A DNA stretch of 64,000 nucleotides from Pseudomonas congelans (lineage in GTDB: Bacteria; Pseudomonadota; Gammaproteobacteria; Pseudomonadales; Pseudomonadaceae): positions 62,001 to 126,000 of the forward strand of contig NZ_FNJH01000011.1 in NCBI RefSeq assembly GCF_900103225.1, read 5' to 3'. Below, in pieces: positions 8,554-17,820 of this stretch (within the stretch, counting starts at the first letter, position 1; the number at the start of each line of letters is the position of its first letter). The translations under genes were made by a program, and so were the position numbers. The notes beneath the pieces are model-generated. The model was not told the DNA's origin. It did not search any database and saw only the letters and a program-made list of their open reading frames with translations.

Positions 8554-10068
8554 TCAATGATTTGCCTGCAGGTATCCCGAGGAGAGTTGCCATGCGTCGG
8601 CAATGCAGACTCGGCCTCCGGTTCCGTTGGCAACAAGCTTCACCCCCAGGCTGTCGGTCTGTGGATAAAGGCGGCTGCTGAAGCTGAAGCTGCCGTTTTG
8701 CTCGAACACCTCAATGGACGAGCGATCAAGGAAGATGCGCAGTTCAAGCCGGTGCTGTTGTGGATTTATCGCTACGCTGCGCTGACCGCTGACGTGGGTG
8801 CCCGACTGATCGCGGTCCAGGACCAAACGTTTTAGCGACGCATCGTAGTAGAGCAGAGCCTGCTCCTTGCCATCCGCACTGCAACGCAATGCCACGCCCA
8901 AGTGACCTTCTATACAGTCGAGCAGGTCCAGGTGCACGTGAATTTCGAGCATGTCACCGTGTATGTCGTTCAGCCATTGGCTACCCGCTTCACTCCACCA
9001 GGGAGAGCCTGGCAATGTTGCGTCGCGCAACGCTGTCAGTTCGCGTGCAGGCTGCACGCACAGGCGATCGGCGCGCACTTCAAGTTCTCGTGGCAGGCCG
9101 AGCATGCCGCGCCAGTGATGCGCCTCGGTGGGGGTCGGGCTTTCCCACATGTCGACCCACGCCCACAGCAAACGTCTGCCGTCGGCGGCCACCAACGTCT
9201 GCGCTGCATAGAAATCGTGGCCGCTGTCCAACTCGATAAAAGGCCCGCCGGTGAACTGCCATTGACTGTCGACCTGGCCCACCCGATAGCCGGTGTGGAA
9301 CCGGTTCAGTCGCTCGTAGCGCTGTGCGGGCATGCCTTGAGGTGAGTAAAGCAGTACGTCGCGTCCATTGAGGCCAAACAGGTCCGGGCATTCCCACATA
9401 TAGCCGTCGCCTTCTTCGCCTGTGGACACATAGCTGACGAATTCCCAGGCGTGCAGGTCCATGGATCGATAGAGCGGCAGCAGCGGTTTGTCACCCAGGC
9501 GTGCGCCGGCAATCAGGTACCAGTGGCCATCCTGCCGCCAGACTTTCGGGTCACGGAAATGAATCATCTCGTCTTGCGGCGGGGTATCGATGACGGCGCC
9601 GTGTTTGATGAAGCTGATGCCGTCGGTACTGGTGGCCAGGCACTGCACCTGGCGGATAAAACGCTCATCGCCCACTTCACCCAACCACGTGTGCCCGGTG
9701 TAGATCAGTGCCAGTGTGTCGCCACACACCACCGCACTGCCGGAAAAACAACCGTCCCGGTCGACGTCATCACCAGGTGCCAGGGCAATGGGCAGGTGCT
9801 GCCAATGGACCAGATCGGCACTCTTTGCATGGCCCCAGTACATCGGGCCCCATTTCGCGTCGAACGGGTGGTGCTGATAGAACACGTGATATTCGCCACG
9901 AAAGAACACCACCCCGTTAGGGTCATTCATCCAGCCTGCCGGCGGGGCCAGATGATAACCGGGCCGATAATCGTGGATGAGCTGCGACAGCCCCTCTTCC
10001 AGCGCATAGCGCGCGCGCTCGAGGGCGGGAGACATCGGGTTGCTCATGGCATTCACGGAAAAACTCAT
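8554..10068 (-). CDS. scrB: GH32 sucrose hydrolase (beta-fructofuranosidase)
   Basis: A 504-aa glycoside hydrolase that splits sucrose into glucose and fructose. The three catalytic motifs are present: WMNDPNG with the nucleophile Asp49, FRDPK with Asp173, and WECPD with Glu226 as acid/base. There is no signal peptide, so it acts in the cytoplasm on sugar imported by the ABC transporter encoded just upstream. Because uptake is by ABC transport, the substrate should be free sucrose rather than sucrose 6-phosphate. The start at 10068 overlaps the ATPase stop as ATGA, which supports it against a longer open frame reaching 10242. A C-terminal beta-sandwich of ~130 residues completes the family architecture. 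Confidence 0.93.
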   Translation of the reverse strand: MSFSVNAMSNPMSPALERARYALEEGLSQLIHDYRPGYHLAPPAGWMNDPNGVVFFRGEYHVFYQHHPFDAKWGPMYWGHAKSADLVHWQHLPIALAPGDDVDRDGCFSGSAVVCGDTLALIYTGHTWLGEVGDERFIRQVQCLATSTDGISFIKHGAVIDTPPQDEMIHFRDPKVWRQDGHWYLIAGARLGDKPLLPLYRSMDLHAWEFVSYVSTGEEGDGYMWECPDLFGLNGRDVLLYSPQGMPAQRYERLNRFHTGYRVGQVDSQWQFTGGPFIELDSGHDFYAAQTLVAADGRRLLWAWVDMWESPTPTEAHHWRGMLGLPRELEVRADRLCVQPARELTALRDATLPGSPWWSEAGSQWLNDIHGDMLEIHVHLDLLDCIEGHLGVALRCSADGKEQALLYYDASLKRLVLDRDQSGTHVSGQRSVAINPQQHRLELRIFLDRSSIEVFEQNGSFSFSSRLYPQTDSLGVKLVANGTGGRVCIADAWQLSSGYLQANH

Positions 10069-11207
10069 AGGGTGCCTGCTTGTACGAGGTGCGGTGTGGT
10101 GCCGGGTGTCAGGTGCTGACTGGCGTCTGCATGGCGCTTCAGTGCCAGGCCATCGGCGTCGAACAGGTGCAGGTTGCTGTCGTCGAATTGCAGCGCGACC
10201 TGGTCGCCGACCCGCCAATCGGTCTTGGCATCGCAGCGACAAATCAAGGGTTCGCTTTCGCCGGTAGCCAGGTGCACGTAGACCTCGCTGCCCAGGTATT
10301 CGATACCGGTCACTGTGACGCCAACGCCGTTGTGCGCAGGATTGAGGGTGATGTGCTCCGGGCGAATCCCCAGGGTCAGTTGCGCACCCTCGGTCAGATT
10401 CGAGCTGTCGAAGGGCAGGGATTTCATGCCCAGTGCCGGGATATCGATCAGGCTGTTGCGACCCGGTGCCTGCAAGGGCACATGCATAAAATTCATTCTC
10501 GGCGAGCCCAGAAAACCGGCGACGAAGAGGCTGGCAGGGCGCTCGTAGAGTTCGCGTGGCGAGCCGACCTGTTCGACCTGACCGCCGTTGAGCACGACAA
10601 TCTTGTCCGCCAGGGTCATCGCCTCTACCTGATCGTGGGTAACGTAGATCATCGTCGAGCCCAGGCGCTTGTGGAGCCGGGCGATTTCGTTGCGCATCTG
10701 AACCCGCAGCGAGGCGTCGAGGTTGGAAAGCGGTTCATCGAACAACAGGATGTCCGGTTCCCGCGCCATTGCTCTGCCCATGGCCACGCGCTGACGCTGG
10801 CCGCCGGACAGTTCCCTGGGCTTGCGCTGCAGCAGTTTGTCCAGTTGCAGGATCTGCGCTGTTTTCAGCACGCGTTCGCGCAGGCTGCTTTTTTCTGTTT
10901 TGGCCAGCTTGAGGCCGAAACTGATGTTGTCGTAGACGCTCATGTGCGGGTACAGGGCGTAGGACTGAAAGACCATACCGACACCACGCTCGCGCGGTTC
11001 CAGGTCATTGACCCGTCGTCCGTCGATCAGCAGGTCGCCAGCACAGATCGAATCCAGCCCGGCGATCAGGCGCAGCAGTGTCGACTTTCCGCAGCCCGAA
11101 GGGCCAACGAACACAACGAACTCACCTGCAGCGATCTCCAGGCTGACGTCGCGCAGAATACGCGTGCCGCCCAATTGCTTGTTGATGTTGGCTAGCTTCA
11201 ATTTCAT
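10065..11207 (-). CDS. Sucrose ABC transporter, ATP-binding subunit (MalK/UgpC type)
   Basis: A 380-aa ATPase of the carbohydrate-uptake type 1 family. Walker A is GPSGCGKST (~residue 36), the signature is LSGGQRQRVAMGRA, Walker B is ILLFDEPLSNLD, and the switch His is in YVTHDQ. The C-terminal ~130 residues form a TOBE/OB regulatory domain as in MalK. It energises the two permeases encoded upstream. I place the start at the ATG at 11207; a GTG immediately upstream is also possible and is nearer the AGGA ribosome binding site. The stop overlaps the hydrolase start by four bases, so translation is probably coupled. Confidence 0.93.
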   Translation of the reverse strand: MKLKLANINKQLGGTRILRDVSLEIAAGEFVVFVGPSGCGKSTLLRLIAGLDSICAGDLLIDGRRVNDLEPRERGVGMVFQSYALYPHMSVYDNISFGLKLAKTEKSSLRERVLKTAQILQLDKLLQRKPRELSGGQRQRVAMGRAMAREPDILLFDEPLSNLDASLRVQMRNEIARLHKRLGSTMIYVTHDQVEAMTLADKIVVLNGGQVEQVGSPRELYERPASLFVAGFLGSPRMNFMHVPLQAPGRNSLIDIPALGMKSLPFDSSNLTEGAQLTLGIRPEHITLNPAHNGVGVTVTGIEYLGSEVYVHLATGESEPLICRCDAKTDWRVGDQVALQFDDSNLHLFDADGLALKRHADASQHLTPGTTPHLVQAGTL

Positions 11208-11237
11208 CACGATGCTGTTCCTTGTCAGTTGTGTGCA

Positions 11238-12080
11238 TCAACCTTTCAACGCGCCGGCAGTGAGGCCGGAAACGATGCGGCGCTGGAAGATCAGCACCAG
11301 AATCACAAGTGGGACGGTGACCAGCACCGACGCCGCCATCAACAGACCCCAGGGCAATTCGTGGGAGCTGCCACCCGAAATCAGGGCGATGGCGACCGGG
11401 ACTGTTCGCTGGGCGTCTGTCAGGGTGAAGGTCAGGGCAAACAGGAACTCGTTCCACGCGGCAATAAAAGCCAGCAGGCCGGTCGTGACCAGTGCGGGCC
11501 ACAGCAGCGGCAACAGCACGCGGGTCAGCGTGACCCAGGGCGATGCGCCATCCATGATTGCCGCTTCTTCCAGTTCATGCGGCAGTTGCCCCATGAACGT
11601 GGTCAGCACCCAGACGGTGAAGGGCAGGGTGAAAATCGTGTAGCTCAGGATCAGCGCCCATGAGGTGTTGTACAGACCCAATGCGCGGATCACTTCAAAC
11701 AGCCCCGACAGCACCGCGACCTGAGGAAACATGGAGACGCCGAGCACTATCATCAGGACCGTGCCGCGCCCTCGGAACTTGACCCTGCCCAAGGCATAGG
11801 ACGCCGTCAGGCCCAGGAACAGCGCCAGTACCACCACACTCAGCGCAACCACCAGCGAGTTGGCGATGGCCTGCAGGAATGACGCTTGGCTGAGGACCGT
11901 TGCGTAATTGGAGAAGTCAGCTTCGGTGATCCAGTAGCTCACTTCAAACAAGGCGCTGGACGGTTTCAGCGAGGTCAGGATGGCGTAATAAAAAGGGAAG
12001 ATTGCGTACAGCAGCACGATCCCGACAAGGCCCCAGAAGGCCAGGCGCAGCAGCGCTTTTTTCAGTTGGCGCAGGCTCAT
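11238..12080 (-). CDS. Sucrose ABC transporter permease 2 (MalG type)
   Basis: A 280-aa inner-membrane permease with about six membrane segments and the EAA loop that docks the ATPase (ELEEAAIMDGASPW). It has the MalG-like N-terminus with one membrane segment then PFYYAILTSLKPSS. The start at 12080 overlaps the stop of the preceding permease as ATGA. A longer frame to 12485 only reads through the other permease in a wrong frame. It is followed 30 bp later by the ATPase gene. Confidence 0.92.
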   Translation of the reverse strand: MSLRQLKKALLRLAFWGLVGIVLLYAIFPFYYAILTSLKPSSALFEVSYWITEADFSNYATVLSQASFLQAIANSLVVALSVVVLALFLGLTASYALGRVKFRGRGTVLMIVLGVSMFPQVAVLSGLFEVIRALGLYNTSWALILSYTIFTLPFTVWVLTTFMGQLPHELEEAAIMDGASPWVTLTRVLLPLLWPALVTTGLLAFIAAWNEFLFALTFTLTDAQRTVPVAIALISGGSSHELPWGLLMAASVLVTVPLVILVLIFQRRIVSGLTAGALKG

Positions 12081-13039
12081 GAGCGCACCTCCAGCTGGCG
12101 ACGTCCGAGGTACAGGTAAAGCATGGCAATCACGGCCACGACCAGAAACAGCAGGGTGGAGGCGGCGCTGCCGTAGCCGACGTCCTGGAATTCCACCAGA
12201 TGCTGGCGGGCATAGACCGACATGCTCATGGTGCTCGAAGAGTTGGAGGTCAGGACGTAGATGACGTCGAATACCCGCAACGAATCGAGGATGCGAAAGA
12301 TCGCTGCGACCAGCAGGGCGGGCATCAGCAACGGCAAAGTGACACGCCAGAACACTCGCACCGGATGAATGTCGTCGACCCTGGCGGCTTCGTAGCAATC
12401 GCTTGGCAGCATCTGCAGTGCCGCGAGCATCAGCAGGGTGACAAAGGGCACGGTCTTCCAGACGTCGACGATGATCACTGCCCACATCGACAGGTCCGCA
12501 TCTGCGGTCCAGGCCAGCGGCGCGTCGATCAGGCCCAGGCTCAGCATCATGTGGTTGATGATGCCGAACTGGTCATTGAGCATCCACGACCAGATCTTCG
12601 CCGAGACGATGGTCGGAATCGCCCACGGGATCAGAATCAAAGCACGGACCAGCGCGCGGCCGGTGAACTTGACGTTCAACAGCAACGCCACCATCAGCCC
12701 CAGGACCATTTCCAGCCCGACCGACACCACGGTGAAATGCAGGGTGTTGCGTACCGCGTTCCACCATTGCGGATCGACCAGAACGCCAGACCAGATGACG
12801 CCGTCGTAGAGCAGATAATTGCTCAGGCCCACGAATGAGCCACTGCCGGTATCCGACAGGTCGGCGTCGGTCAGGCTGAACCAGAAGGTGCGCAGCAAAG
12901 GCCAGGCCGCCACCAGGATCAGGCACAACAGCATTGGCGTCAGAAACAGCCAGGCGGCGCGTAGCCTGCGACGTTGTACAGGCGTTTCCCGAGTGACGAG
13001 TTCATCATCACCGGGGAAGTCGGTAGAAGAGACAGGCAT
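12077..13039 (-). CDS. Sucrose ABC transporter permease 1 (MalF type)
   Basis: A 320-aa inner-membrane permease with six predicted membrane segments. The EAA-type loop (CYEAARVDDIHPVRVFWRVT) lies at ~residue 220. An extended cytoplasmic N-terminus of ~30 residues, rich in Arg, precedes the first membrane segment (AAWLFLTPMLLCLILVAAWP). A clear ribosome binding site (AAGGAA) precedes the ATG. It forms the translocation channel with permease 2 and receives substrate from the binding protein encoded 21 bp upstream. Confidence 0.92.
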   Translation of the reverse strand: MPVSSTDFPGDDELVTRETPVQRRRLRAAWLFLTPMLLCLILVAAWPLLRTFWFSLTDADLSDTGSGSFVGLSNYLLYDGVIWSGVLVDPQWWNAVRNTLHFTVVSVGLEMVLGLMVALLLNVKFTGRALVRALILIPWAIPTIVSAKIWSWMLNDQFGIINHMMLSLGLIDAPLAWTADADLSMWAVIIVDVWKTVPFVTLLMLAALQMLPSDCYEAARVDDIHPVRVFWRVTLPLLMPALLVAAIFRILDSLRVFDVIYVLTSNSSSTMSMSVYARQHLVEFQDVGYGSAASTLLFLVVAVIAMLYLYLGRRQLEVRS

Positions 13040-13060
13040 GTTGGTTTCCTTACGTGTGGC

Positions 13061-14335
13061 TTACCAGTTCCGGCGTTTGATGCGGGTCAGTTCGCGTTCC
13101 AGTTCGACCAGTGCCTGATCGACCGGTATATCGCCCGCCAGCACGCTGTGCACCCGATCGAAGAACGCGTTGGAGACGCGTGGGTAGCCGTTGGCCGTGA
13201 TGGCGGCGGGGCGCATGACCCCATTGCTGAGAATGCTGTGCAGCTGTGGGTAGTAAGGCATCGCCGCGAGCAACTCGGGGTCGGCATACAGGGACTCGAT
13301 GACCGGGTTGTAGGCACCCGCCAGGGCACGCTGTTTTTGCTGTTGGGCGCTGGTCAGGTAGGCAACCAGTTCTGCCGCCAGCCCGGGGTTGCGGCTGTAG
13401 CGCGAAACCGCCAGGCCCCAGCCTCCGAGCGTTGAGGCGTGGGTGCCGTTCGCGCCGCCACTGGGCAGGGGCGCGACGCCGACCTTGTCTTTTATCGCGC
13501 TGTCCTTGCTTTGCACCAAGGCCCAGACGTAGGGCCAGTTGCGCATGAACAGCGCATTTCCCGACTGGAATACGCCACGGCCTTCTTCCTCGGTGTAATT
13601 GAGTACGCCGGGCGGGGAGATATCGCCTATCCAGCTTTTCGCCAGGGTCAGCGCGACTCTTGAGGCCTGGCTGTTCACCACGATGTCTCCGCGCGGGTTG
13701 ACCAGTCCGCCGTCCGGCTGGCTGCTGATCCATTCCAGGGCGTTGCACGTCAGGCCTTCGTAGGCGCGCCCCTGGAACACATAACCCCACATATTGGCGT
13801 TGCCGGCATCGCGCTCGGCTTTTTGCACTTTTTTGGCAGTAGCGGTCATGTCCTCCCAGGTCTGCGGGACCGGCTGTTGGTACTTGTCGAGCAGATCCTT
13901 GCGGTAGTACAGCAGCCCCGAATCGGTAAACCAGGGCATCGACACCAGCCGGCCGTCGACGGTGGCGTTGTCCACCTGGGCCTGGAAATAGCCTTGTGTC
14001 GCATTCGCGGGAAGCAGTTCGCGCAGGTCCGTCAGGTGTTTGGCGAGCATCCCCGGCCACACCATGTCGATTTGAATAATGTCGATGTCGGTGGACTGGG
14101 CACTGAGGATCTGCTGGTAGAACGACAGGCGCTCGGTTGCAGAGTTAGGCGTGGAAACCACCTGGACGTTGTTGCCGGTCTGTTTCGACCAGCTATCGAC
14201 TGCCTCCTTGCACAGTTGCAATTCAGCTCCGACGGCTCCGCACGAGATCGTCAGATCGGCTGCGTTCGACAGCGCAGAAAAACCGGCAGACAGGGTGAGC
14301 AGCGCGGCGGGAAGAAGAGATTTCAGCTGTTTCAT
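13061..14335 (-). CDS. Sucrose-binding periplasmic protein of the ABC transporter
   Basis: A 424-aa extracellular solute-binding protein, family 1. A Sec signal peptide (MKQLKSLLPAALLTLSAGFS) with cleavage after SNA is evident. The mature protein starts ADLTISCGAVGAELQLC; two Cys near the N-terminus may form a disulfide. Other family features are the N-terminal lobe with DIIQIDMVWPGMLA and the WFTDSGLLYYRKDLL segment. It is the first gene of the five-gene sucrose unit and should be the most abundant product. It starts 15 bp or so downstream of the predicted transcription start. Sucrose as ligand is inferred from the linked GH32 and ScrY genes. Confidence 0.92.
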   Translation of the reverse strand: MKQLKSLLPAALLTLSAGFSALSNAADLTISCGAVGAELQLCKEAVDSWSKQTGNNVQVVSTPNSATERLSFYQQILSAQSTDIDIIQIDMVWPGMLAKHLTDLRELLPANATQGYFQAQVDNATVDGRLVSMPWFTDSGLLYYRKDLLDKYQQPVPQTWEDMTATAKKVQKAERDAGNANMWGYVFQGRAYEGLTCNALEWISSQPDGGLVNPRGDIVVNSQASRVALTLAKSWIGDISPPGVLNYTEEEGRGVFQSGNALFMRNWPYVWALVQSKDSAIKDKVGVAPLPSGGANGTHASTLGGWGLAVSRYSRNPGLAAELVAYLTSAQQQKQRALAGAYNPVIESLYADPELLAAMPYYPQLHSILSNGVMRPAAITANGYPRVSNAFFDRVHSVLAGDIPVDQALVELERELTRIKRRNW

Positions 14336-14356
14336 AGAGCCCTCTTTATTTTTGTT

Positions 14357-14385
14357 TTTATAAAAGTTAACGTTAACATCGTCAA
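14357..14385 (-). promoter_or_regulatory. Sigma-70 promoter of the sucrose operon
   Basis: On the minus strand there is TTGACG (plus coordinates 14380-14385) and TATAAA (14357-14362) with exactly 17 bases between them. The -10 box ends 21 bp before the binding-protein ATG. The spacer contains the LacI-type palindrome, so repressor and RNA polymerase would exclude each other. Confidence 0.8.
14366..14377. promoter_or_regulatory. Predicted ScrR operator
   Basis: GTTAACGTTAAC is a perfect 12-bp palindrome with the central CpG typical of LacI-family operators. It lies in the spacer of the binding-protein promoter, 126 bp before the divergent porin gene. The same site could control both directions. 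The only LacI-family gene close by is scrR. Confidence 0.8.
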
Positions 14386-14502
14386 TGTAGCAGCGTATTT
14401 TCGATGTGGCACCCTTTTTTCTTCGATTTGCACAATTTTGCGCTGAATGAAAAAGGCCCGGCCAACGTCACAAAAACAATAAAAACAAAACAGGAAGTCC
14501 AC

Positions 14503-16080
14503 ATGCAGAACGCATCAAGATGGCTACTCGCAGGGGTACTCGGCACCTCGACAACCGTCTCTCAGGCCGCGACGCTGGAAGAGCGGATGGCCGCATTCGA
14601 AGCCCGTGCCAGCGCTGCGGAAAAACGTGCAGCCGCAGCCGAACAGCAAACCCAGGCGCTCGCCAGGGAGCTTCAGCAACTCAAACTCGCCACCCCCGCT
14701 GCGCAGCCTGCCGCACCCGCTCCAGCGCCGACTGTGGCGACCAGTCCACAGCCCGCTCTGGATGATCGCGTGGCAAAACTCGAGGCACGCCAGCAAAGCA
14801 TGGAGAAGCCCAGCGGTGCCGGACAACTCACCGATGGGTTCAGCTTCAAGGGCTATGCCCGCTCAGGTCTATTGATCAACGACGGGCTGGGCGGCGGTCG
14901 CGGCGGGCCTTACACAACCCCCGCGGGTTCAGTCGGTGGGGCAGTCGGGCGCCTGGGTAACGAAGACGACACCTACATGCGCTTCGATCTGTCGAAAGAA
15001 ATCTATGCGCAGAACGGCACGCGTTCCAAGTTCACCGTCTCCATCGCCGATGGCGTTGAAAGCTATAACGACTGGACGGCCACCGAAAGCAACCTGAACG
15101 TGCGTCAGGTATTTACCGAACTCGACCACATCGCCGCGTTCAAGGGTAATTCGGTGTTCGAGAACGCCACGCTGTGGGCCGGCAAGCGCTTCGACAGGGA
15201 TAATTTCGATATCCACTGGCTGGACTCGGATGTGGTCTTTCTGGCCGGTACCGGTGGCGGTATCTACGATGTGCAGATGACCAAGGACTGGCGCTCGAAC
15301 TATTCCCTGATCGGACGTAACTACGGAGATTTCAGTGAGGGCGGCGTCGATGCCGATGTGGAAAGCTACATCCTGACCTCCAACCAGTTCTTCGACAACG
15401 GTCAGTGGCAGTGGATGTTCAACGCCATTGGCGCAAAGAAAAACGACGTCGGTACGCGCACCAATCAAGCCGGTTTTGCACCCGCAGACTCAGGCCTGCA
15501 CACCATGTTGGCCAATCACCAAAAAGACTTTTTCGGTCGGGAAGGCTTCTTCAAGACGGCGTTGCTCTATGGGCAGGGCCTGGGTGCACAGGTCAAGGAC
15601 ATTGGCGCGGATGGCGAACTGCTCGACGACGCCCGCGCGTTGCGTCTGGCCATGTATGGCGAAACGCCTATCGCGCCGGGATGGCGCATCGGCCCGAGCC
15701 TGCTGGCCGAGCAGAGCAAAGACCGCTATGTCAAAGGCGACGATTACCGTTGGCTCACGCTGAACATGCGCCTGGCCAACGAGATCAACAGCAACTTCGA
15801 GATGGCCTACGAGCTGAGTTGGCAAACCATGGACCTCGACCCCAAAGGCTACCTGCAACGCAATGCCGTCGACGGTAACTTCTGGAAGTTTACGGTTGCA
15901 CCGACCTTCAAGCCGGACATGGGGGACCTGCTCACGCGTCCCGAACTGCGAGTGTTCGCAAGCCTCATGAACTGGTCTTCGGACCTGGACCGCTACAGCA
16001 CGACCGGCAACTTCGGCAAAAGCGACTTCAACGCCGGTGGTGTATGGCAATTCGGCATTCAGATGGAGACCTGGTTCTAA
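14503..16080 (+). CDS. scrY: ScrY/LamB-type sugar porin
   Basis: A 525-aa outer-membrane protein for sucrose diffusion. A signal peptide (residues ~1-22) is followed by a coiled-coil segment (~23-65, LEERMAAFEARASAAEKRAAAAEQQ), a Pro/Ala linker and a long beta-barrel with aromatic girdle residues that ends in WQFGIQMETWF, the C-terminal Phe expected for Bam-dependent insertion. The N-terminal coiled coil is typical of ScrY and absent from maltoporin. I chose the ATG at 14503, which has AGGAAG just upstream, over a further upstream ATG at 14404. It is divergent from the ABC operon and shares its control region. Confidence 0.9.
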   Translation: MQNASRWLLAGVLGTSTTVSQAATLEERMAAFEARASAAEKRAAAAEQQTQALARELQQLKLATPAAQPAAPAPAPTVATSPQPALDDRVAKLEARQQSMEKPSGAGQLTDGFSFKGYARSGLLINDGLGGGRGGPYTTPAGSVGGAVGRLGNEDDTYMRFDLSKEIYAQNGTRSKFTVSIADGVESYNDWTATESNLNVRQVFTELDHIAAFKGNSVFENATLWAGKRFDRDNFDIHWLDSDVVFLAGTGGGIYDVQMTKDWRSNYSLIGRNYGDFSEGGVDADVESYILTSNQFFDNGQWQWMFNAIGAKKNDVGTRTNQAGFAPADSGLHTMLANHQKDFFGREGFFKTALLYGQGLGAQVKDIGADGELLDDARALRLAMYGETPIAPGWRIGPSLLAEQSKDRYVKGDDYRWLTLNMRLANEINSNFEMAYELSWQTMDLDPKGYLQRNAVDGNFWKFTVAPTFKPDMGDLLTRPELRVFASLMNWSSDLDRYSTTGNFGKSDFNAGGVWQFGIQMETWF

Positions 16081-16091
16081 GCTCTGTAGGT

Positions 16092-16118
16092 AAAGCCCGG
16101 CGCCGTGTGCCGGGCTTT
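16092..16118. terminator. Bidirectional terminator between scrY and gluconolactonase gene
   Basis: A 10-bp perfect stem (AAAGCCCGGC, 16092-16101, with GCCGGGCTTT, 16109-16118) and a 7-base loop. It sits 12 bp after the scrY stop. The flanking A and T tracts make it usable from either side for the convergent gene ending at 16158. Confidence 0.85.
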
Positions 16119-16157
16119 GAATCGGTCTACTGCTACCCAATGAGCAACAAGACAATC

Positions 16158-17174
16158 CTACTGACCAGCTACGCCCTCCATCACCTCCACCCTGAGCACC
16201 TTGTTGGCAGCGGTAATGTACGCCCAACTGGCCTGCTCACTGGAGCAGAACGTCAGGTTGCTGGTGTCGGCAGCCGCGACCAGCAGTTTGCCCAGTGGCT
16301 TGCCTGCTGGGGAGAACACCTGAATACCTTCCTTGCTGCTGCTCCACAAGTTGCCGAGCGCGTCGACTTTGATCCCGTCCGGGATGCCGGGCTCGATGTC
16401 AGCGAACACCTTGCCGTTGATCAAACGACCGTCGCGTACCTGATAGACCATGATGCGATGTGCCAGCTTCTTGTTGGTGAAGTCGTGGGCCATCTGTGAG
16501 TCGGCCACATACAGCAGTTGTTGATCCGGCGAGAAGGCCAGGCCGTTGGGCGAGTGGACTTCGGGTGTGTCGAGGCGGGTGATTTCCCCGGTGTCGGGTA
16601 CGTAGCGATAGATGAACTCGCCGCCTTGTTCGGGCTTGCCGCCATAGCCCTCGCTTTTGCTCAGCACGCCGAAGGTGGGATCGGAAAACCAGAGAGTGCC
16701 GCTTTTATCCGCCACGACATCGTTCGGGCTGTTCAGTCGTTTGCCCTGGTAGGTGTCGACCAATGTACGCCACTCACCATTGGGCTCCTGCCGCACGATG
16801 CCACGCTTGCCATGCGAGGCCGCCACCACACGGCCCTGGCCGTCGAGCGTATGCCCGTTTTGAAAGTCGGCCTTTTCCAGCCAGGTGGACACGCCACCCT
16901 TTGCCTGCCAGCTGTCGACCTTGTTGGCCTTGATGTCACTCCAGATCAAACGGCCATCGGCCAGGCACAGCGGGCCTTCTGCCCATTTCGCCTGATCGGT
17001 GAGCAGCTCGACGCGGGCCTGGGGGGCGACCAGTTGACTAAAGGCTGGATCGATAACCACTTGCCGAACAGGGACGACGGCGTCGGTTGCGCCTGCTGAA
17101 CCTGCGGCCAGGAGCGCACCGCCCAATAACCATGAGGAGGGGCGCAGGAAGCGTTTTTTACAGGTTGGTTTCAT
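16158..17174 (-). CDS. Periplasmic SMP-30/gluconolactonase-family protein
   Basis: A 338-aa protein with a signal peptide (Arg-rich start, then LLGGALLAAGSAGA) and a six-bladed SMP-30 propeller. The metal ligands of the family are visible: Glu in WAEGP, Asn in SPNDV and in SPNGLAF, and Asp in PDGIKVD. Members hydrolyse sugar lactones such as gluconolactone with Ca2+ or Zn2+. Export suggests work on lactones produced by periplasmic glucose oxidation. The exact substrate is unknown. A cupin-like gene lies 20 bp upstream on the same strand and may be co-transcribed. Confidence 0.85.
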   Translation of the reverse strand: MKPTCKKRFLRPSSWLLGGALLAAGSAGATDAVVPVRQVVIDPAFSQLVAPQARVELLTDQAKWAEGPLCLADGRLIWSDIKANKVDSWQAKGGVSTWLEKADFQNGHTLDGQGRVVAASHGKRGIVRQEPNGEWRTLVDTYQGKRLNSPNDVVADKSGTLWFSDPTFGVLSKSEGYGGKPEQGGEFIYRYVPDTGEITRLDTPEVHSPNGLAFSPDQQLLYVADSQMAHDFTNKKLAHRIMVYQVRDGRLINGKVFADIEPGIPDGIKVDALGNLWSSSKEGIQVFSPAGKPLGKLLVAAADTSNLTFCSSEQASWAYITAANKVLRVEVMEGVAGQ

Positions 17175-17194
17175 GTGTTCAGGTCCGTATGCAA

Positions 17195-17764
17195 TCAGTA
17201 GGCACAGCTGCCGTTGGTACGTTTGTCAGCCGCATCTGGTTTAAGTTTGATGATCAGCTGAACATTGGGTTGATCACCCACTGTGCGCGTCAGGTGGCCT
17301 ACACGCTCGTCATCCGCACGCGGCCGGGACCGGGTGTCGGCATTGAACTGCATCTCTCCCGGTCCTTGCACCAGCACGCTGCCGTCGGTGGTTTCCACTG
17401 ACCATTGCCCCTGCAGGGTGATGACCCATTGTGGCCCCGGCGCGTGGTGCCAGTTGCCGACATAGCCCACCGGCAGCACCGCGTAAGCGATGCTTTCAAT
17501 ATCGTCAGGGGAGACGCCGACCCATTGCGGCGCGGCTGGCGGGGCATAGCTTTTGAACTCCAGGCCTTCCAGGCGGCAGTGGCCCACATGCGTGGCACCT
17601 TTTTCGTCAGCCCACAGCGTGGCATATGACACAGGCGGTTGCAGTTGACCGTTGCTGTGAGTCATTTGCGTAGACTCTTTCGGCACCGATTGCACGTCGG
17701 CATTGGCACTCGCCATGCCCGCGCAGGCGGCGCAGGCCAGGGCCAGGGTGTATAGAGACTTCAT
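17195..17764 (-). CDS. Exported cupin-like protein
   Basis: A 189-aa protein with a signal peptide (MKSLYTLALACAACAGMASANA). The rest has a cupin-like pattern: GNWHHAPGPQWVITLQGQWSVET, then a Gly-turn and GPGEMQF. His residues in the first motif could bind a metal, and the C-terminus carries a single Cys (NGSCAY). I chose the ATG at 17764, which has GGAG eight bases upstream, over a longer frame that starts in the neighbouring gene. It probably forms a two-gene unit with the gluconolactonase. The function is unknown. Confidence 0.75.
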   Translation of the reverse strand: MKSLYTLALACAACAGMASANADVQSVPKESTQMTHSNGQLQPPVSYATLWADEKGATHVGHCRLEGLEFKSYAPPAAPQWVGVSPDDIESIAYAVLPVGYVGNWHHAPGPQWVITLQGQWSVETTDGSVLVQGPGEMQFNADTRSRPRADDERVGHLTRTVGDQPNVQLIIKLKPDAADKRTNGSCAY

Positions 17765-17820
17765 CGGGTCACTCCGTTTACAGGGAAATTCCATGTGTCT
17801 TTCGCAAGACAGCGCGCTGC

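Noticed and set aside
13050..14060. 336-codon minus-strand frame inside the sucrose-binding protein gene
   Set aside because: Wrong frame of the same strand; very Arg/Gly/Pro-rich and without family features.
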